The notes beneath the pieces were generated by a model. That model saw nothing but the letters and a program-made list of their open reading frames with translations, was not told the origin of the DNA and searched no databases. 64,000 nt of DNA from Jatrophihabitans_A lederbergiae (GTDB taxonomy: Bacteria > Actinomycetota > Actinomycetes > Mycobacteriales > Jatrophihabitantaceae). Every line of letters starts with the position of its first letter. Position 1 is the stretch's first letter. The position numbers and the translations under genes were made by a program. Shown here piece after piece: positions 25,686 through 36,450 of this stretch. The stretch is from NCBI RefSeq assembly GCF_031845305.1, contig NZ_JAVREH010000008.1, positions 62,001-126,000 of the forward strand, read 5' to 3'.

Positions 25686-26417
25686 GTGAGCAACCCCGAC
25701 ATCAACTTCTACTTCGACCCGGTCTGCCCGTTCGCGTGGATGACCAGCAAATGGGTCCGCAGCGTGATGCGTCAACGCGACTACGCCGTTCAGTGGCGGT
25801 TCATCTCCTTGCGTCTCATCAACGCCGACGTGGACTATGACGCGCAGTTCCCGCCCGAGTACGAGGCCGGGCACACCGCTGGGCTGCGGTTACTGCGGGT
25901 CGCTGCGGCTACCCGGACCGAGTTCGGTCCCTCCGCGGTCGGCCGGCTGTATGAGGCGTACGGGGCGCACATTTTCGACACCCCGCCGGAAGCCGTGAAT
26001 GAGACGGATCTACGGGAACGTCGCGGCACACGCTCGTTCCTCGAGCCGATCCTCACCGAAGCCGGCGTGCCCACCTCGTTGGCCGACGCCCTGGAGGACA
26101 CCAGCTTCGATGCGGTGATCCGCTCAGAGACCGACGAGGCGCTGTCGCTGACCGGCAAGGACGTCGGGACACCGATCATTCACTTCCAGCCGCCGACGGG
26201 TGTGGCGTTCTTCGGCCCGGTGATCAGCCGCCTGCCGAACGAGGACGACGCGGTACGCCTGTGGGATCACGTCGTGGGCCTGGCATCCTTTCCCGGCTTC
26301 GCCGAGCTGAAACGGAGCCTGCGGGAACAGCCGCAACTGGCCGCGTTCGGGGTCACCGAGGGCGCTGTCGGCGCTCAGGAGGACTGGCACGGCGGCAGCC
26401 GCCGACTGAAGAAATAG
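25686..26417 (+). CDS. DsbA-family thiol oxidoreductase (Rv2466c-like)
   Basis: 243 residues from a GTG; an in-frame ATG-type start at 25632 would only add an uninformative extension. The thioredoxin-fold start NPDINFYFDPVCPFAWMTSKW has a single active-site Cys (C14, CPFA rather than CPxC). A helical insertion and DVGTPIIHFQPPTGVAFFGPV, carrying the cis-Pro loop, follow. It resembles the mycothiol-dependent nitroreductase Rv2466c family of actinobacteria. Cytoplasmic, no signal peptide. Loss of the second Cys suggests a mycothiol-dependent mechanism. Confidence 0.8.
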   Translation: MSNPDINFYFDPVCPFAWMTSKWVRSVMRQRDYAVQWRFISLRLINADVDYDAQFPPEYEAGHTAGLRLLRVAAATRTEFGPSAVGRLYEAYGAHIFDTPPEAVNETDLRERRGTRSFLEPILTEAGVPTSLADALEDTSFDAVIRSETDEALSLTGKDVGTPIIHFQPPTGVAFFGPVISRLPNEDDAVRLWDHVVGLASFPGFAELKRSLREQPQLAAFGVTEGAVGAQEDWHGGSRRLKK

Positions 26418-26462
26418 AGACGCTCTGGGCGGCCTGCGCGTCCACTCGAACACGGAGACGCA

Positions 26463-26760
26463 ATGCCGCGACACCCCAACGCCGCAGCCGCGCTCCTATT
26501 GGCCGCGTGTGGATCCAGCGCAGGCACGTCCCCATCGTCGTCGCCAACTTCGGCAGCCACCCACCCCCGGGGCGTCGTCGACGGGCGCCGGGAAGGTGAA
26601 CTACCAGCTTCACATGGTGTTCTCCAGCCAATCCGAGATCAGCCCCGGTGATCGGCCCGCAAGTCTTCATCGCCTCGCCCGTCAGCGTGGAGGTCATCGG
26701 GCAGGCACGACCCGATCTGATCGTGCTGCCGAGCCGGGACCTGTCCCGAGAGCCCCGAGG
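26463..26760 (+). pseudogene. remnant of a small lipoprotein gene
   Basis: An ATG at 26463 starts MPRHPNAAAALLLAACGSS, a short lipoprotein signal ending at a lipobox Cys, followed by a Ser/Thr-rich linker. The frame ends at 26651, but other frames continue plausibly (GKVNYQLHMVFSSQSEISP, then VIGPQVFIASPVSVEVIG). At least two indels are needed. The 3' end runs into the convergent malate synthase gene. No family recognised. Confidence 0.35.
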
Positions 26761-28388
26761 TCAGGCGGCCCCACGCCGGCGCGACGCTGGCTGGTCGAGC
26801 AGGTTCGCGCCATAGGCCGCCGTGGTGAAGAACTCGGTCGACTGGTCGGCGAAGACGAGCGTGCGCAACAGCTCGCGGGCCTTGCTCAGGCCGACCGGTG
26901 ACCCGGTGATGCCCTGCTCCCCGGCCGAGGTGAGCCGGTCGAACTCGGTGTCGATGATCTCGTTCACGAGCTCCGCCGTGATCGGCCGGCCGTCGGGTAG
27001 CGCCGTCTCCAGCCTGACCCACTGCCTGAGTTGCGAGCGTGAGATCTCCGCGGTGGCGGCGTCCTCCATCAGGTGGTCGATCGCCACGGCACCGGCACCT
27101 TGCAGCCACGCCTGCAGGTAGCGCAACGCGACGGTCACGTTCTGCCGCACGCCCGCGTCCGTGACCTGCCCGGGTGTCTGGTCGATGGCCAGCAGTTCAG
27201 TCGCGGTCACCTCGGGCGTGAACTGGCGCTGGAGCTGATTCGGGGTGTCTGCGAGCACGTCGGTGAACGCTTCCCGGCACACCGGCACCAGCCCCGGGTG
27301 GGCCACCCAGGACCCGTCGTAACCGGCGTTGGCCTCCCGCTGCTTGTCCTGCTGGACCGCGGCGAAGGCCACCGCGTTCGCCTTCGCGTTCCGGCTCGGG
27401 ATGAACGCGGACATACCTCCGATCGCGTGCGCGCCGCGACGGTGGCAGGTGGCCACGAGCAGGTCGGTGTAGGCCTGCATGAACGGGACGGTCATCACGA
27501 CCGCCGCACGGTCGGGCAACACGTACTCGGGGCGGTCACCGAAGTTCTTGATGATGCTGAAGATGTAGTCCCACCGCCCGGCGTTCAGGCCGGCCGAGTG
27601 GTAGCGCAGCTCGTAGAGGATCTCCTCCATCTGGAAGGCGGCCGTGATGGTCTCGATGAGCGTGGTGGCGCGGATGGTGCCCTGCGCCAGCCCGAGCATG
27701 TCCTGGGCCATCACGAAGACCTCGTTCCACCAGCGGGCTTCTTCGTAGTGCTCCACCTTGGGCAGGTAGAAGTAGGGCCCGCAGCCGGCGTCGATCTGCA
27801 GGCGGCCGCAGTGGAAGAGATAGAGGCCGAAGTCGAAGAGACTCGCCGAGATCGGGTGGCCGTTGATCAGGACGTGCTTCTCCACCAGGTGCAGCCCGCG
27901 CGGGCGCACCACGATCGTGGACAGGTCGTCGCCGAGGACGTAGCGGCGGCCGTCGTCGTTGACCAGCTCGAGGTGGCGACTCACCGCGTCACGCAGGTTC
28001 CGCTGGCCGTCGACCATGTTGGACCAGGTCGGCGAGTTCGCGTCCTCGAAGTCGGCCAGCCACACCTTGGCGCCCGAGTTGAGCGCATTGATGGTCATCT
28101 TCCGGTCGGTGGGACCGGTGATCTCCACGCGGCGGTCGACGAGTCCCGGCGCGGGCGGGGCCACCCGCCAGGACGGATCCTCGCGGATGACTGCCGTCTC
28201 GGGAAGGAAGTCGAGGGTCCCACCCGCGAGCAGTTCGGCCCGTCGCTCGCGCCGCGCGGCCAGCAGATCGCAGCGGGAGGCCGCGAACCGGTTGTGCAAC
28301 GTCGTGACGAACTCGATGGCTTCGGGGGAGAGGATCTCGGCCAGCCGACTGTCGTCGGGAGGCGCGACCTGGATCGTGCTGGTCAGAG

Positions 28389-28392
<4 letters not shown>
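26761..28392 (-). CDS. aceB: malate synthase A
   Basis: 543 residues, the normal size of AceB-type malate synthases. It condenses acetyl-CoA with glyoxylate to give malate. Diagnostic segments are NSGAKVWLADFEDANSPTW, YLPKVEHYEEARWWNEVF, GTIRATTLIETITAAFQMEEIL with the substrate-binding Arg and Glu, GMSAFIPSR, and HLMEDAATAEISRSQLRQW with the catalytic Asp. It starts by a 4-base overlap with the end of isocitrate lyase, so the two form the glyoxylate-shunt operon. Confidence 0.96.
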
Positions 28393-29666
<1,274 letters not shown>

Positions 29667-29835
29667 GCTGATCCTCCTTGGTGGGACGGCTGATCGCCGT
29701 CGGCATGGGAACAGCATGCGATCTCCGGCCGCGCAGGCGAAAGGTGTGCCGCTTGCGAAATTCCTCCAATTGCATCGCCAGATTTGCCAATCTTGCGAAG
29801 CTTGTGTTTTGCAGAGTGCGGGCTACCATTCGTCA
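29667..29835. promoter_or_regulatory. aceA-ramB divergent promoter region with RamB-like boxes
   Basis: Between the two starts lie several related AT-richer motifs: TTGCGAAA at 29753-29760, TTTGCCAA at 29783-29790, TTGCGAA at 29793-29799 and TTTTGCAGA at 29807-29815. RamB of Corynebacterium recognises sequences containing TTTGCAAA, so these are good candidate operators for both genes. Assignment by resemblance only. Confidence 0.5.
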
Positions 29836-31236
29836 ATGGCACGGGCAATGGTGGGCGGGCGATTACGTCAGCTGCGCGAGGAACGACATCTCACGCAGGT
29901 CGACCTTGCGAAAGCGCTTGGGATCTCGCCGAGCTACCTCAACCAGCTCGAACACAACGCCCGCCCGCTGACCGTGCCGGTGCTGCTACGGATCTCGGAC
30001 GTCTTCGGGATCGAGGCCAGCTTCTTCTCGGCCCAGGACACGACCCGGTTGATCGCCGAGGTGCACGAGACCCTGATCGGCAACGATCTCGGCCTCACCG
30101 CCAACGACCGCGAGGTCAGCGAGCTGGTCGGGTCACAGCCCAAGATCGCGCAGGCGCTGGTCAAGCTGCACCGGCTCCATCAGCAGGCGCTCGAACAGTT
30201 GGGTCAGCTGAGCGCCGAGGAATCCGCGCCGCTGTTGCCGTACGAGCAGGTCCGCGACTACTTCTACAGCCACACCTACATCGGGTCACTGGACACCGCG
30301 GCCGAACGGTTGGCCAACGAGCTCTCGGCACGCCGGGGTGAGCTGCTGTCGGCGTTGGCGAACCGACTCAAGCAGCAACACCGGCTGCGTCTGGTCGAAG
30401 GGGATCAGGAGTCCCTCGGCGCCCTGCACCGTTTCGACCCGGAGTCCGGCGTACTCACCGTGGCGGCCAACCTGCGTCCCAACCAGCAGGCGTTTCGGCT
30501 GGCCCGGCAGTTGGCCCTGCTGGAGTTCGAGCGGATGTTGACCGAACTTGCCGACAACGCGGGCATGATGGGCGCGGACACCCATGCCCTGATGACGATC
30601 GGGCTCGCGAACTACTTCGCCGCGGCGCTGATCCTGCCCTACGAGGCCTTTCGGACCAAGGCCGAGGAATACCGCTACGACATCGAACGGCTGGCCAGAT
30701 ATTTCGAGGTCGGGTTCGAGACGGTCTGCCACCGCCTCAGCACGTTGCAACGGCCGAAGGACCGCGGCGTGCCCTTCTCGTTCGTCAGGGTGGACCGGGC
30801 CGGAAACGTATCCAAGCGGATCTCGGCGACGCCCTTTCACTTCTCGCGGACCGGGGGAACCTGCCCGCTCTGGAACGTGTACGAGGCGTTCACCCAGCCG
30901 GGCAAGGTGCTCACCCAGGTCGCCGAGATGCCGGACGGCCGTCGCTACCTGTGGGTTTCACGGGTGGTGACCCGCAGCGCCGGCCGGTACGGCGCCCCGT
31001 CCAAGACGTTCGCGGTCGGCCTGGGCTGCGAGGTTCGGCACGCCGGGCGGCTGGTCTACTCCGCGGGACTGGATCTCGACGACAAGCAGGCAGTGACGCC
31101 GATCGGCATGGGATGCAAGATGTGCGAGCGTCCCGATTGCGCCCAGCGGGCCTTCCCGCCCCTCGGACACACCCTGTCCATCGACCGCAACCGGACCGAC
31201 TTCGCGCCCTACCCGGTCGCGCCCAGAACAAACTGA
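29836..31236 (+). CDS. ramB: RamB-type transcriptional regulator of acetate metabolism/glyoxylate shunt
   Basis: 466 residues. The N-terminal XRE helix-turn-helix (GGRLRQLREERHLTQVDLAKALGISPSYLNQLEHNARPL) is followed by the IrrE/ScfR-like segment (MTIGLANYFAAALILPYEAF) and a C-terminal short-chain regulator domain with a GMGCKMCERPDCAQRAFPPLG cysteine cluster (CxxC-x4-C type). This order is that of RamB of Corynebacterium and Rv0465c of Mycobacterium. It is divergent from aceA-aceB. The ATG at 29836 fits the known family start; an upstream in-frame extension is unlikely. Confidence 0.9.
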   Translation: MARAMVGGRLRQLREERHLTQVDLAKALGISPSYLNQLEHNARPLTVPVLLRISDVFGIEASFFSAQDTTRLIAEVHETLIGNDLGLTANDREVSELVGSQPKIAQALVKLHRLHQQALEQLGQLSAEESAPLLPYEQVRDYFYSHTYIGSLDTAAERLANELSARRGELLSALANRLKQQHRLRLVEGDQESLGALHRFDPESGVLTVAANLRPNQQAFRLARQLALLEFERMLTELADNAGMMGADTHALMTIGLANYFAAALILPYEAFRTKAEEYRYDIERLARYFEVGFETVCHRLSTLQRPKDRGVPFSFVRVDRAGNVSKRISATPFHFSRTGGTCPLWNVYEAFTQPGKVLTQVAEMPDGRRYLWVSRVVTRSAGRYGAPSKTFAVGLGCEVRHAGRLVYSAGLDLDDKQAVTPIGMGCKMCERPDCAQRAFPPLGHTLSIDRNRTDFAPYPVAPRTN

Positions 31237-31319
31237 CCTTCCCCGATTCCCTGCCGGTGGTCCTTCCTCTGGCGGTCTCTCCACTGGTGATCCTGAGCGA
31301 TCCTGTCCGATCTGGGTAG

Positions 31320-31948
31320 CCAGTTGGATGGGTCTCCGCGCAATGTGGCGCAGGCGTATGAGTTCGATTCGATCCTGTCCGATCTGCGGCCCGTAGAGGG
31401 TGTCGATTTTCGCGCTGACGGCTTGGTGTTCGTCGGCGACGACGCGGTTGGCGATGCGGGCGTAGACGAGGGTCATCTCCATGCTGCGGTGTCCGAGCAG
31501 CGCGGCGATCGCTTCCAGGCGCATCCCGCGGTTGATCGCTTGGGTGGCCAGGGTGTGACGCAGCGCGAGGGCCTCGCCGATGCGGCAGCCCGTCGCGAGC
31601 ATCCAGTCGACGAGGTCGGGGATGCCGAGAGCGACGGCACACTGGTTCGCCGCAGCCAACCGACCAGCGTCGTCGTTTCCTCCGGCGTCAGAGCCCGGGC
31701 GACTTCTTGCCGACGCTGATCCGCGCGGACGAGTCACGGACCGGGTTAGCAGCGACGGCGATCACGCTGGAGCCGCCGGGCGTCTGCCGGTTCGTCAGCT
31801 CAATCTTCAGCGCCCGCTCCGCCGCGGCGCGCGTGCGGCCGTGCTTGGCGACCAGCCGGATGCGGCCGTCGAAGTCCCGGAACTTCGCGCGGGCTTGGAT
31901 CTGGCCTTTGGACATCGAGACGAACAGCGTCTTGCCGGTGGTTCCCAC
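31320..31948 (-). pseudogene. tyrosine-type site-specific integrase remnant
   Basis: The N-terminal part (31948 leftward) reads RAKFRDFDGRIRLVAKHGRTRAAAERALKIEL, as in actinobacterial phage/ICE integrases. It changes frame twice (after SVGKKSPG, then near LVGWL) into VDWMLATGCRIGEALALR, the first catalytic-Arg box. That box is joined directly to HTLATQAINRGMRLEAIAALLGHRSMEMTLVYARI, the HxxR/GH/Tyr region. The segment between the two boxes is deleted. It lies just past the 3' end of tRNA-Asn, a usual integration site, so an integrated element was here and has largely been lost. The coding remnant fades at its left end toward ramB. Confidence 0.8.
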
Positions 31949-32020
31949 CGGCAGCGGTGGACGACCAACAGATCACCTCCGTCATCACTAAAAGATGACT
32001 GATCGAGTCCGGAATGCAAG

Positions 32021-32043
32021 AAGGCCCCGGATTCCGGGGCCTT
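32021..32043 (-). terminator. strong hairpin terminator downstream of tRNA-Asn
   Basis: Perfect 10-bp stem AAGGCCCCGG / CCGGGGCCTT with a 3-base loop, 4 bases beyond the tRNA 3' end. It would terminate the tRNA transcript on the minus strand. Confidence 0.8.
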
Positions 32044-32046
32044 CAG

Positions 32047-32119
32047 CTCCCCCGACTGGACTCGAACCAGTAACCCTTCGATTAACAGTCGAATGCTCTG
32101 CCAATTGAGCTACGGGGGA
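32047..32119 (-). tRNA. tRNA-Asn (anticodon GTT)
   Basis: 73 nt. Acceptor stem TCCCCCG / CGGGGGA with discriminator G; D arm with GTAGCTCAATTGGCAGAGC; anticodon stem-loop GACTGTTAATC with GTT at the centre; T arm GGTTCGAGTCC. CCA is not encoded. The integrase remnant abuts its 3' side. Confidence 0.96.
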
Positions 32120-32256
32120 CCACGCGTGCTGCTCGTCCGGCCCGGGGCCGAACAGGCAACGCGGAGAAGAATATCGCATCCCGACCCGGCCTCGCGCCGC
32201 CCCCCGCCGCAGAGGCAGACTTGGGTGACCGCGACACGACGAAAGGCAGCCAGACC

Positions 32257-32547
32257 ATGAAGCCCTCGCTCATCATCGGCATGATCATCGGCTACGTCCT
32301 GGGCGCCAGAGCCGGCCGCGAACGCTACGAGAACATCGTCGCCGTGGCCCGCCGGGTGGCCGGCAGCCAGACGATCCAGGCCACCGCCGGAGTGCTGCAA
32401 GCACAGGCGTTCGAGGCGGCCGAGCGGGCCAAGCGCCAGCTCAAGGGCGGTTCCCGGGCCCGCATGTCCGGCCGGACCACGCAGGGTGGGTACCCCTCCG
32501 ACGAGGCGATGTCGGACAGCGTCGGCTCGAACGGCCACCGCGCCTAG
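32257..32547 (+). CDS. YtxH-like small membrane-associated protein
   Basis: 96 residues starting MKPSLIIGMIIGYVLGARAGRERYENI, a short glycine-zipper membrane segment followed by a basic amphipathic helix and a polar Ser/Gly-rich tail. This resembles actinobacterial YtxH-type proteins of unknown function. An AAAGG site lies upstream of the ATG. Confidence 0.7.
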   Translation: MKPSLIIGMIIGYVLGARAGRERYENIVAVARRVAGSQTIQATAGVLQAQAFEAAERAKRQLKGGSRARMSGRTTQGGYPSDEAMSDSVGSNGHRA

Positions 32548-32593
32548 AACGGCACCGTCACACCGGCACCGCTCCTGGAACGGCACCCCCAGA

Positions 32594-33121
32594 TCAGCCG
32601 CCGGGGAACAGCTGTTCAGGAGTCATCCGGGCGACCTGGCCGAGGTAGTCGACCAGGGCCTCTCGGGCAGCCGGCGAGTTCGGTGTCCCGGTGTCGAGCC
32701 GAGCGGTCCAGCGCAAGCCGTCGGCGCCGGGCACCCGCCGTCCCACGAGCCGCCCGGTTCCACCGGGCACCCGTACCTGCTCCCAGCGGCCGATGCTGCT
32801 CTCGACCCGGGTACGTACCACCGTCGGCAGGTTCCGGGCTTCGCTGAAGCGGATGGTGGCCTCGGGAAGGTCGGACACGATGCCTTGCTCGTCCACCACG
32901 CCCTCGATCACGTGCATGCCGTCCTCGGACCAGGTCGCCTTGACGACCTGGTCCCAGTCCACCCGCCGCCAACCGGTCTCGACCGGCAGCCACAGTCCTC
33001 GCTGGGTGGCGACCACTGCCGGCGAGCCCGAGAGGTCGGCCACCGCGAGGATGCGCTCGTCGGAGTCCAGCAGCTTGCGCAGGGCAGCCGGCGGCTTGAC
33101 CCGCCGCGGCAAGAGCGCCAT
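32594..33121 (-). CDS. conserved actinobacterial hypothetical protein downstream of dnaG
   Basis: 175 residues, soluble, with no recognised catalytic motif: LLDSDERILAVADLSGSPAVVAT, GLWLPVETGWRRVDWDQVVKATW, ending MTPEQLFPGG. The pattern suggests a PH-like or beta-rich fold (inference). It starts at the last base of dnaG (TGATG overlap), so it is cotranscribed with primase. Confidence 0.7.
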   Translation of the reverse strand: MALLPRRVKPPAALRKLLDSDERILAVADLSGSPAVVATQRGLWLPVETGWRRVDWDQVVKATWSEDGMHVIEGVVDEQGIVSDLPEATIRFSEARNLPTVVRTRVESSIGRWEQVRVPGGTGRLVGRRVPGADGLRWTARLDTGTPNSPAAREALVDYLGQVARMTPEQLFPGG

Positions 33122-35079
33122 CAGGAGCCGCCGCCGATAGCCCGGTTCCGCATCTCGCGGCGTCGCTGTTCCAACTGCATCAACTGCGCGAACAACCGGC
33201 CCTGCTCCTCGGCATCGGCGACGGCATCGAGCCGTTGCATCCTGGACTTCAACTGTGCCACCTCGCGGGCGACCACCTGCTCGGCGAGGTTCATGACCAT
33301 CGCCTCGGCGTAGCGGGGCTGGGCGTCGGCGCCCGAGCGCAGCGGCTCGACGGCGAGCGCGTTCACCGCAGCCCTGGCCTCGGAGTCCGGCGGCAGGTGC
33401 TCGGCCACGGTGGCCACCCAGGTCGGCCCGGTGGCCGCCGCCGCCGCTCCCCCGGCCGCCGCGATCGCGGCCTGCAGTTGCTGGTGCACCGCAACCATGA
33501 AGGCCAGCGAGCCCAGCTCGTCGAACTGCTTGCCGACCACCTGCGGCAGCTGCAGCGCGGCCTTGATCACCTCGCGCTCGGACTGCGTCATCTTCGGCGG
33601 CACCCCGGTCACAGCGGGCCGGTCGAACGTCTGCTGGGACTGGACGGGCTGACGGCCACCCCCGCCGTCGCCCCCACGATTGCTGCCGCCATGGTTACCG
33701 CCCGCGTGAGTGCCGCCGCCACTGCTCTGACCGCCGCGCTCGGCCGAGCGGACCTGGCCCCGCACCCGGCCGACCACCCGCATCGGATCGTCCACGCCCA
33801 CCAGGCCGGCCAGCACCCGTGCGTACTCGTCCCGCAGCGCATGGTCCTTGATCATGGCGACCAGCGGAATCCCCTTGTCCAGCGCCGCAACCCGTCCCTC
33901 GGCGGAGTCCAGGTTGTGGCGCGTGACCGTGGTGCGGAGCACGAACTCGACCAGTGGAATGCGGGCCTCGATCAGCGCCCGCACCGCGGGGTCACCACCG
34001 CTCTGCCGCAGCTCGCACGGGTCCTTGCCGCTGGCCTCGACCGCCACGAACGTCTGTGCCATGAACTTCTGCTCGTCGGCGAACGCCCGCTCGGCAGCCT
34101 TCATCCCAGCTGCGTCGCCGTCAAAGGTGAACACCACCTGACCCGAGAAGGCATCGTTGTCCATCAGCAGCCGCCGGATCACGTTGATGTGCTCAGCCCC
34201 GAACGCGGTGCCGCAGGTCGCCACCGCGGTCGTGATTCCGGCGAGGTGGCAGGCCATCACGTCGGTGTAACCCTCGACGATGACCGCCTGGTGCTGCTTG
34301 GCGATCTCTCGCTTGGCGACGTCCATGCCGTACAGCAGCTGGCTCTTCTTGTAGAGCGGCGTCTCGGGGGTGTTGAGGTACTTGGCCTCGATCTTGTCGT
34401 CGTCGTGGATGCGACGCGCCCCGAAGCCGACGACGTCCCCGCTGACGTCCTTGATCGGCCAGAGCAGCCGGCGGTGAAAGCGGTCGATCAGCGAGCCCCG
34501 GTTGGACTCCCGGGACAGGCCGGCCAGGGTCAGTTCCGCCGGCGAGAAGCCCCGTCCGAGCAGGTACTTGCTGAGCGTGTCCCAGCCGCCGGGGGCGTAG
34601 CCGCAGCCGAACTGCTGGGTGGCCTGGGCGTCGAAGCCGCGCTCTATCAGGAAGTCGCGCGCCGGCTTGGCATCGGGCGTACCCAGCTGTTCGACATAGA
34701 ACGCCGCCGCCTGGGTGTGCGCCTCGACCAGCCGGGCGCGCTGGCCGGCCGGCCGGCCGGCGCCCGTGCTCCCCTCGGCGTAACGCAGCTGGATGCCGGC
34801 CCGGGAGGCGAGGTTCTCGACCGCCTCGGTGAAGGACAGGTGCTCGATCCGCTCCACGAACCGGATAACGTCGCCACCGGCGCCACACCCGAAGCAGTGG
34901 AACAAATTGCGCCCCGGCGACACCGACAGTGAAGGGGATTTCTCGTCGTGGAAGGGGCAGATTCCCTTGAGGTTGCCACCGCCTGCGTTGCGCAACTGCA
35001 CGTGCTCACCGATCACATCGGCGATGTTGGAACGCTCGCGGACCGCCGCGACGTCCTCGTCGCGAATCCGTCCGGCCAT
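33121..35079 (-). CDS. dnaG: DNA primase
   Basis: 652 residues. The CHC2 zinc domain has ICPFHDEKSPSLSVSPG and FHCFGCGAGGD (C41, H44, C62, C65). The TOPRIM core carries VIVEGYTDVMACHLAGI with the catalytic Glu and VFTFDGDAAGMKAA with the Asp pair. The C-terminal helicase-binding region follows a Gly/Asn/Arg-rich linker. It synthesises RNA primers for replication. Starts 28 bases from the end of dgt, in the same orientation. Confidence 0.97.
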   Translation of the reverse strand: MAGRIRDEDVAAVRERSNIADVIGEHVQLRNAGGGNLKGICPFHDEKSPSLSVSPGRNLFHCFGCGAGGDVIRFVERIEHLSFTEAVENLASRAGIQLRYAEGSTGAGRPAGQRARLVEAHTQAAAFYVEQLGTPDAKPARDFLIERGFDAQATQQFGCGYAPGGWDTLSKYLLGRGFSPAELTLAGLSRESNRGSLIDRFHRRLLWPIKDVSGDVVGFGARRIHDDDKIEAKYLNTPETPLYKKSQLLYGMDVAKREIAKQHQAVIVEGYTDVMACHLAGITTAVATCGTAFGAEHINVIRRLLMDNDAFSGQVVFTFDGDAAGMKAAERAFADEQKFMAQTFVAVEASGKDPCELRQSGGDPAVRALIEARIPLVEFVLRTTVTRHNLDSAEGRVAALDKGIPLVAMIKDHALRDEYARVLAGLVGVDDPMRVVGRVRGQVRSAERGGQSSGGGTHAGGNHGGSNRGGDGGGGRQPVQSQQTFDRPAVTGVPPKMTQSEREVIKAALQLPQVVGKQFDELGSLAFMVAVHQQLQAAIAAAGGAAAAATGPTWVATVAEHLPPDSEARAAVNALAVEPLRSGADAQPRYAEAMVMNLAEQVVAREVAQLKSRMQRLDAVADAEEQGRLFAQLMQLEQRRREMRNRAIGGGS

Positions 35080-35106
35080 GCGTCTGAGTCTAGGCTCGCA
35101 GCCCGG

Positions 35107-36450
35107 CTAGCGACCCCGTGCTGTGCACAGCCGCTCGTGCCAGGCCAGCGCGGACGAGTCGGTGAGCTGGGCGACCTGGTCGATGACCACCCGCAGCCGC
35201 TCGGCATCGTCGGCGGCGGCTCGCCAGCTGTCCCGCTGCGCCAGCGACAGGCCCCGCTCCCCCAGCCGCAGCAATTCCTCGACCAATTCGAGAAGGATCA
35301 CCCGTTGACGGAACAGCACCGTTTCGACGCCGGCGCGCCGCATCACGTAGCGCAGCGCGATGGCCTTGAGCAGTGCGCACTCCGCGGCCACCTCGGCCGG
35401 GACGACCAGATCGGTCCGGTACCGGCCGAACGGTGGATCCCCGAACGCGGCGCGGGTGGCGCCGACCGCGGCGCCGACGAACCGCCCGGTGAGCTCGCTG
35501 GTGGCCCGCTTGGCGGCCGCCTGCGCGCGGAACGAGCCGTCGTAGCCGGCCAGGTCGCGCAGCGGTTCGAGCCGCAGCAAGCCTTCGAGCATCGGGGCCA
35601 GCTCGGCGGCCGGTCGCGCGGAGTAGAACTCGGCGGCCTGCTCGCACAGCGCCTGCCGCTCGTCGGAGTCGTCGAGGTCGGCCAGCCGGATGTGACCGGC
35701 GTGCACGCCGTCCTCGACGTCGTGGACGGAGTAGGCCACGTCGTCGGCCCAGTCCATCACCTGGGCCTCCAGGCAGCGCCGGCCCGGCTCGCGGCCGTCG
35801 CGCAACCATTCGAAGGCCTGCAGGTCCGAGCCGTACACGCCGAACTTGCGGGTGCCCTCGCGGGCGGCCCAGGGGTACTTGCACACAGCGTCCAGCGTCG
35901 CCCGGGTCAGGTTGAGGCCGGCGGACCTGCCGTCGTCGGACACCGTCTTGGCCTCGAGCCGGGTGAGGATCCGCAGTGTCTGGGCATTGCCCTCAAAGCC
36001 ACCTGCTCCGGCCGCAGCCGAGTTGAGAGCGTCCTCACCGTTGTGCCCGAACGGTGGGTGCCCGAGGTCGTGCGCCAGCCCGGCGGCGTCGGTGATGTCG
36101 GGATCGCACCCTAGCTCGGCACCCATCTCGCGCCCGATCTGGGCCACCTCGAGGGAATGGGTAAGCCGGGTACGGGGAAAGTCATCCTGACCCGGTGACA
36201 CCACCTGTGTCTTGTCAGCCAGCCGCCGGAAGGCATAGGAATGCAGCACCCGGGCACGGTCGCGTTCGAAGGGACCCCGCTCGTCCGCGTTCCGCTTGTC
36301 CGGGTAGTCGGCCCCGACCTGTCCGCGCTTGGGCGACTCCACCAGCCAGCGGGCCTGGTCGAGGTCGTCGTAGCGGAAGCGGCCGAAGCGAGACGTCCTC
36401 AGACGTGCTCCTCGGTCCAGTCGGCGAACTGCTGCAGGTTCTGCAGCCAC
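35107..36450 (-). CDS. dgt: deoxyguanosinetriphosphate triphosphohydrolase-like protein
   Basis: 447 residues. Residues coding RDRARVLHSYAFRRLADKTQVV and the HD-domain metal ligands RLTHSLEVAQIG and GLAHDLGHPPFGHNGE identify the dGTPase/SAMHD1-like family, which hydrolyses dNTPs to nucleoside and triphosphate. The chosen GTG start (36450) overlaps the YbjN-domain gene by 52 bases; no nearer start is obvious because the next in-frame residues already match the family (SRFGRFRYDDLDQARW is less conserved). Start uncertain. Confidence 0.9.
   Translation of the reverse strand: MAAEPAAVRRLDRGARLRTSRFGRFRYDDLDQARWLVESPKRGQVGADYPDKRNADERGPFERDRARVLHSYAFRRLADKTQVVSPGQDDFPRTRLTHSLEVAQIGREMGAELGCDPDITDAAGLAHDLGHPPFGHNGEDALNSAAAGAGGFEGNAQTLRILTRLEAKTVSDDGRSAGLNLTRATLDAVCKYPWAAREGTRKFGVYGSDLQAFEWLRDGREPGRRCLEAQVMDWADDVAYSVHDVEDGVHAGHIRLADLDDSDERQALCEQAAEFYSARPAAELAPMLEGLLRLEPLRDLAGYDGSFRAQAAAKRATSELTGRFVGAAVGATRAAFGDPPFGRYRTDLVVPAEVAAECALLKAIALRYVMRRAGVETVLFRQRVILLELVEELLRLGERGLSLAQRDSWRAAADDAERLRVVIDQVAQLTDSSALAWHERLCTARGR

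Noticed and set aside
33235..34932. 565-codon open frame opposite dnaG
   Set aside because: Antisense shadow; the minus strand encodes a complete primase.
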